Assembly: GCA_900552185.1 (NCBI GenBank)
Contig: URYT01000058.1
Span: 1 to 9,511, forward strand
Direction of reading: 5' to 3'
Source: an uncultured Collinsella sp.
Lineage (GTDB): Bacteria > Actinomycetota > Coriobacteriia > Coriobacteriales > Coriobacteriaceae
Length of the DNA stretch: 9,511 bases
Notes under the pieces: generated by a model
Seen by the model: the letters and a program-made list of their open reading frames with translations, nothing else
Database searches by the model: none
What the model was told of the DNA's origin: nothing
In this document: piece after piece, positions 5,698 to 9,511 of the stretch
How positions within the stretch are numbered: position 1 is the first letter of the stretch
Layout: every line of letters begins with the position of its first letter
Made by a program: the position numbers and the translations under genes

Positions 5698-7875
5698 CTA
5701 GGGAAGGAGCTTCATGGCGGCGTCGTGGGCGGCGTGCTCGTAGGTGTCGTCGAGGGGCTTGAGCGGCAGCAGGGCGGCGGCCTGTGCATCGCCACGGCGC
5801 TCGAGGGCATGGGCGATCAACCAGTCGGCGAGCTCGGGGTTCTTGGGCAGCGCCGGGCCATGCAGGTACGTGCCGATGACGCCCTTGTAGATCAGGCCCT
5901 CAAAGCCATCGTCGCCGTTGTTGCCGGTGCCCGTGACGACGGACGTTCCGAGCGGCGTGGCATCGGCGTCCAAAAGCGTGCGGCCGCCATGGTTCTCGAA
6001 TCCCACAAAGGGCTCAGGTGCCAGGTCGGTTTTGACGGCTACGTTGCCGATCAGGCGGTCGGAGCCGCGTACGGTTTCGGCGGCAATGACCCCCAGACCC
6101 TCAATGCGATCCTCGCCCATATAGTACGAACGGCCGAGCAGCTGATAGCTGCCACAGATGGCGAGCAGCGAGCCGCCATCCTCAACATAGGATGCGACCT
6201 TGTCTTTTTGGGCGAGCAGCTCGTGTGCCACGGCTAGCTGGTCGCGGTCGGAGCCGCCACCCATCATGACGATATCGGCATCGGTGAGATCGAGTGACTC
6301 GCCCATACGGACCTCGTCCACGCGAACGGGGATGCCGCGCCAGGCGCAGCGACGCTCGAGGGCGATAACGTTGCCGCCGTCGCCGTAGAGGTTGAGGGCA
6401 TCGGGGTACAGGTAGACGATGCGCAGCGGGCGCGAAAGCTCGACTGGCGCGATGCCGACGGGGACGGCACTGCCATCGGCACACGTTGCAGCGCGGGCAG
6501 CAACCGTGGCTGCATCGGCACCCTTCAGCCCGTCGAGCTCCTTGACCAGCGGCGGGAAGGCCGTGTAGTTGGCGACGGCGTAGAAGGTGTCATCGGCGGC
6601 CTCGTCTGCCACGGCGCCAATTGCCTGCGCGACGGCCGAGATAATCGCGGCATCGATGCCGGCGTACTTGAGACGCACCTGCATGTCGTGCGCGCGCGTG
6701 CCTCCGGCAAAGGCGACAAGACCCGGCGTGTCGGCGATGCGCTCAAAGTCGACGTCGTAGATCCACGATACATCGTGTCCGTCGGCGTCGTTGTCGTTAA
6801 GGAAGAAAGCGCAGAGTCTGCCGCCCGCCGTCTTAATGGATTGGATCTGTCGATCGAAGCCCACGGGATTCTTGGCCAGGTTTGCCTCGACGGTGCGGCC
6901 GGCGATATCCCAGCGCCCCATACGACCACCGGCGGGCACATAGGCATCGAGCGTAGGCTGTAGAAGCGCCGTGTCCACGCCCAACTCGTGCGCGGCAAAG
7001 AAGGCGGCGGCAACGTTATAGACCATGTACAGGCCGTTGTAGCGTGTGGCGATGTGTGCGGCAGCCGCGTCGGGCGCCGATCCCAAGATCAGGTCAAAGC
7101 TGTAGCCGTCGCAGCCAAGCTCCACGCCCGTCACACGGCGGACCAGTGCGGGGCGTGCCCAACCGCACGAGGGGCAATGGTAGGCGCCGAGTTGACCATA
7201 CTGCACATAGTCGTACTCCAACGGGGCGTTGCACTGCGAGCAAAAGCGCGAGTCGCTAATGCGGTCGGACTCGGTGTCGGTGGCGCCGTCGATGCCAAAG
7301 GCAATACTCGCATTGGGAACGCGCGCGGCAATCGAGGCGCACAGCGGGTCGTCGGCGTTGTAGATGAGCGTCGTTGCCGGCGAAAGCTCCAACGCGTGGG
7401 CGATGACCTCCTGGGTGTGATCGATCTCGCCATAGCGATCTAGCTGGTCGCGGAACAGGTTGAGCAGCACAAAGTACGTCGGCTTGAGCTTGGGCAGAAC
7501 GCGTACGGTGTAGAGCTCGTCGCACTCAAAAACGCCCACGCGCTTGCCGCTGCTGGTGTGTTTAAGGCCGCTGCGCGCTTCGAGCAGTGCGCCCACCACG
7601 CCCGGCTCCATGTTGTTGCCGGCGCGGTTGCACACCACGGTGGCGCCGCTGGCGGCAACGGCGTCGGCGATGAGGTTGGAGGTGGTGGTCTTGCCATTAG
7701 TACCGGTGATCACCACGCTGCGGTCGACAAGGCCGGCGAGGTCGCTCAGCAGCTCGGGGTCGATCTTCATGGCGATGCGGCCGGGGAGTACGCCGCCCTG
7801 GCGCTTAAGGACGGAGCGCAGCCCCCAGCGGGCGATATCGCTCGAGGTGCAGGCGAGAGATGAGCGGAGATTCAT
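5698..7875 (-). CDS. murT-gatD: MurT-GatD fusion: lipid II isoglutaminyl synthase (glutamine-hydrolysing)
   Basis: This single 725-residue protein joins both subunits of the enzyme that amidates D-glutamate of lipid II to D-isoglutamine at the cytoplasmic membrane face, using glutamine and ATP. The MurT part (1 to about 465) has a Mur-ligase P-loop GTNGKTTTSN (58-67), LNLFRDQLDRYGE (138-150), NADDP (173-177), a four-cysteine zinc ribbon (C212, C215, C234, C237) and the C-terminal motif DGHDVSWIYDVDFE (365-378), which carries the Asp expected to complete the catalytic triad. The GatD part (about 480-725) has LNLYGDGGN (494-502), IVMMGGGSDRDQ (535-546), the nucleophile Cys574 in AICGSYQ and His672 in YLHGP. 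In well-studied species these are two adjacent genes of about 440 and 240 residues. The ATG at 7875 has AGGA 8 bases upstream, and the MNLRSSLA opening is typical of MurT. It is the last gene of its operon, 45 bases after the preceding stop. Confidence 0.95.
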   Translation of the reverse strand: MNLRSSLACTSSDIARWGLRSVLKRQGGVLPGRIAMKIDPELLSDLAGLVDRSVVITGTNGKTTTSNLIADAVAASGATVVCNRAGNNMEPGVVGALLEARSGLKHTSSGKRVGVFECDELYTVRVLPKLKPTYFVLLNLFRDQLDRYGEIDHTQEVIAHALELSPATTLIYNADDPLCASIAARVPNASIAFGIDGATDTESDRISDSRFCSQCNAPLEYDYVQYGQLGAYHCPSCGWARPALVRRVTGVELGCDGYSFDLILGSAPDAAAAHIATRYNGLYMVYNVAAAFFAAHELGVDTALLQPTLDAYVPAGGRMGRWDIAGRTVEANLAKNPVGFDRQIQSIKTAGGRLCAFFLNDNDADGHDVSWIYDVDFERIADTPGLVAFAGGTRAHDMQVRLKYAGIDAAIISAVAQAIGAVADEAADDTFYAVANYTAFPPLVKELDGLKGADAATVAARAATCADGSAVPVGIAPVELSRPLRIVYLYPDALNLYGDGGNVIALERRCAWRGIPVRVDEVRMGESLDLTDADIVMMGGGSDRDQLAVAHELLAQKDKVASYVEDGGSLLAICGSYQLLGRSYYMGEDRIEGLGVIAAETVRGSDRLIGNVAVKTDLAPEPFVGFENHGGRTLLDADATPLGTSVVTGTGNNGDDGFEGLIYKGVIGTYLHGPALPKNPELADWLIAHALERRGDAQAAALLPLKPLDDTYEHAAHDAAMKLLP

Positions 7876-7920
7876 GAAGCCGTTCCTAACGTGAATGACA
7901 TGGTCGTGGCGTTTGCGCCG

Positions 7921-8964
7921 TTAAAAGCCGTAACGGCGCGCAAATTCCTGGGCAAGCTGCGATACGTCTTCGCAAGCGTTGGCCCAGGGGGCAAAGTCGG
8001 GAGTATCCGAGATGATGCCGTCGGCCTCCCAAACGGCCTGGTGCGAAAGATCCCAGGGATCGCGTGGCTCGGGCCGGCAGGGAAGGTACGGTGTCTGGTA
8101 CATGGGGTTCAGTAAGAAGAACGCACCGCCCTCGCAACGGTTGGCAAACTCACGCAGCGCGCGTGTCGCCGGGCGCATCTTGTTTGTTTTGAACAGCAGA
8201 ATCGTGCGGGCGAGCAGATACCAAGGAGAGTTCTCGAGCGCGTCAGCCCCGATCTCTTCCTCGAGCTGGTGGGCCAGGGCAAAAAAGCCGTCCTGGTCTT
8301 CCAGGCGAGCGAGGGCGAGCAACACGGTGCCTGCGGCTCGGGTGGGGTAGCCTTCCGCCTTAAGAACACGGCGGGCGTAGTTGGCGGCAGCACGGTAGCG
8401 AGCGCTCGCCATGCACAGCTGCGAGATGGCCTCGAGTGTGTGAAGCCACCCGATAAGAGCCGGCTCGCTCACGGTGAGCTCTGCCGCCGTCACACCGTCC
8501 GTCAAAACCTTATTGGCCCAGTAGTGCGGGGCTTTCATGTCGAACCCGGGCACGCTTTGCTGCAGGTAATCGGTTGTGGTCGCCTCGAGCTTCATCAGGT
8601 CGCCCAGGCAGGCGTCAACGGGCGTGTCAGCCAGGATGATGGCGAGCAGCTGGGCATCGAGGACATACGCATCGACGCGGACAATCTTGAGCAGCTCATC
8701 GCGCATGTCGTCGAACAGACGATTGCGCGTCTGCTCGAATTCCTCGTCGCTGCCCATGTCCTCGATGCGATGGAGCTCGTCGAGCAGGTGGCGATGAACA
8801 CCGGCATAGGACAGCAGCGCCTGGGCATGCTCGGACTGCGCGTACTTTTGGGGATTCGCGCTAATGTCGTTATGGACAAGCTCGCGTGCTGCATCGGTGA
8901 GCTCGGGGTGCGACGCAACGTAGGCGCGCTCCAGGTAGGCGGGGATGTAGACGCTCGGATCCAT
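7921..8964 (-). CDS. Uncharacterised helical (TPR-like) protein upstream of murT-gatD
   Basis: This is a 347-residue soluble protein that I do not recognise as a named family. It is acidic and predicted mostly helical. Residues about 170-285 read as successive helix pairs with small residues at regular spacing (for example ARYRAAANYARRVLKAEGYPTRAAGTV), which resembles divergent tetratricopeptide repeats. The tail (about 285-347) is rich in Pro and Trp and ends LAQEFARRYGF. It has no signal peptide, membrane segment or catalytic motif. The ATG at 8964 overlaps the stop of the preceding gene in TAATG and has GAGGAG 7 bases upstream (8972-8977), so the pair is translationally coupled. murT-gatD follows after 45 bases. 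Operon position suggests a scaffold or partner role, possibly in cell-envelope work, but nothing in the sequence proves it. Confidence 0.8.
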   Translation of the reverse strand: MDPSVYIPAYLERAYVASHPELTDAARELVHNDISANPQKYAQSEHAQALLSYAGVHRHLLDELHRIEDMGSDEEFEQTRNRLFDDMRDELLKIVRVDAYVLDAQLLAIILADTPVDACLGDLMKLEATTTDYLQQSVPGFDMKAPHYWANKVLTDGVTAAELTVSEPALIGWLHTLEAISQLCMASARYRAAANYARRVLKAEGYPTRAAGTVLLALARLEDQDGFFALAHQLEEEIGADALENSPWYLLARTILLFKTNKMRPATRALREFANRCEGGAFFLLNPMYQTPYLPCRPEPRDPWDLSHQAVWEADGIISDTPDFAPWANACEDVSQLAQEFARRYGF

Positions 8965-9511
8965 TAGAGGTCTCCTCCCTTAAACGGCAAACCCTGCTCG
9001 GCCGCCCGCAGTATGCGCTCATCGATTTGGGAACGCACGATATCGTTGGTGGCGACCCAGGCGGCAAAGCTGGCGTTGTCGGGGGCGCCCAGGCCCTCCT
9101 GCAGTACCGGCGTCGCCTCGGATAGCGCAAGGACAAGCTCGTCGGTGGAGCCCGCACCCACGTTGACGCGGGCATAGACGCCATCGGGAAACTCGGTTTG
9201 GAAGTAGAGCGCCTCGGCCGCGTGCGGACACGAGCGTGCAAGGATACGCAGGTAGTGCTCGGCGCCCTCGTAGTCCAGCTCGCGCCAGGCTGCGCTCATC
9301 AGTGCGATGAGCGTCCACGGGTCCAAGTCGCGCTCCGCATCTTTGGGGCGGCGGCGCAGCGGGGTATTCGCGAGGTACGGCACGGAGTGGGCAGAGCGAA
9401 AGCGCTTGAGCTCCTCGGCGGGGTATTCGAGCTTTGCCATGGCGAGCATCGCGGTGTGGCGGACACCGGCGGGGTCGTTGGGCGCAAAGTCCAAGCTGCG
9501 ATTTGCGGCTT
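8964..9511 (-). CDS. TPR-like protein, C-terminal part (5' end outside window)
   Basis: 181 residues are visible, ending at the TAA that overlaps the next ATG. The frame is open to the window edge. A TTG at 9494 could act as a start, but it lacks a Shine-Dalgarno sequence and the reading frame continues sensibly upstream (AANRSLDFAPNDPAGVRH), so I take the gene as truncated by the window. That opening resembles the helix-turn after a tetratricopeptide unit (a Leu-x-Pro-x-Asp-x-x-Gly type turn). Later segments, around WTLIALMSAAWRELDYEGAE, also look like paired helices. No enzymatic motif is seen. It is the most upstream visible gene of the murT-gatD operon. The function is unknown, and the two helical proteins may form a complex. 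Confidence 0.75.
   Translation of the reverse strand, partial: AANRSLDFAPNDPAGVRHTAMLAMAKLEYPAEELKRFRSAHSVPYLANTPLRRRPKDAERDLDPWTLIALMSAAWRELDYEGAEHYLRILARSCPHAAEALYFQTEFPDGVYARVNVGAGSTDELVLALSEATPVLQEGLGAPDNASFAAWVATNDIVRSQIDERILRAAEQGLPFKGGDL

Noticed and set aside
5590..6237. Plus-strand ORF of 215 codons opposite the GatD part
   Set aside because: It starts inside the tRNA-Glu gene and is antisense to conserved GatD motifs.
8964..9494. TTG at 9494 as the start of the TPR-like gene
   Set aside because: It has no ribosome binding site, and the frame continues upstream to the window edge with protein-like sequence, so the gene is probably truncated by the window.

Overview
The window looks like a chromosomal segment of a high-GC Gram-positive bacterium, most likely a member of the Coriobacteriia such as Collinsella. 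This placement is inferred from the GC-rich codon use, the type III glutamine synthetase, the MurT/GatD system for amidating lipid II, and the general protein style. No taxonomic marker gene is present, so it remains an inference. The content is core metabolism and cell-wall chemistry. I see no transposase, phage gene, CRISPR array or defence gene.

Positions 1-2560 (minus strand) hold a tight methionine/one-carbon operon read right to left: metF (methylenetetrahydrofolate reductase), a free-standing cobalamin-dependent methionine synthase reactivation-domain protein whose ATG overlaps the metF stop (TAATG), and, 9 bases on, the N-terminal homocysteine-methyltransferase part of metH, cut by the window edge. 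MetF supplies 5-methyl-THF, MetH uses it to methylate homocysteine, and the middle protein probably rescues oxidised cobalamin.

Positions 2561-2986 are a 426-bp intergenic region between the divergent metF and glnN genes. It contains several short inverted repeats that look like operators or RNA hairpins. Positions 2987-5074 (plus strand) encode a complete type III glutamine synthetase, glnN, followed by a strong intrinsic terminator.

Positions 5142-5697 are a non-coding patch. It contains an AT-rich segment (about 40% GC by hand count) bounded by a 36-bp imperfect inverted repeat, then a tRNA T-arm-like remnant, a terminator, a complete tRNA-Glu(UUC) on the minus strand with an extended -10 promoter, and the terminator of the next operon.

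Positions 5698-9511 (minus strand) hold a second operon: the end of a TPR-like protein, a second helical protein coupled to it by TAATG, and a single 725-residue protein that fuses MurT and GatD. These two are normally separate subunits of the enzyme that amidates D-glutamate in lipid II. The fusion, the two uncharacterised helical proteins upstream of it, and the inverted-repeat-bounded intergenic segment are the most noteworthy items.
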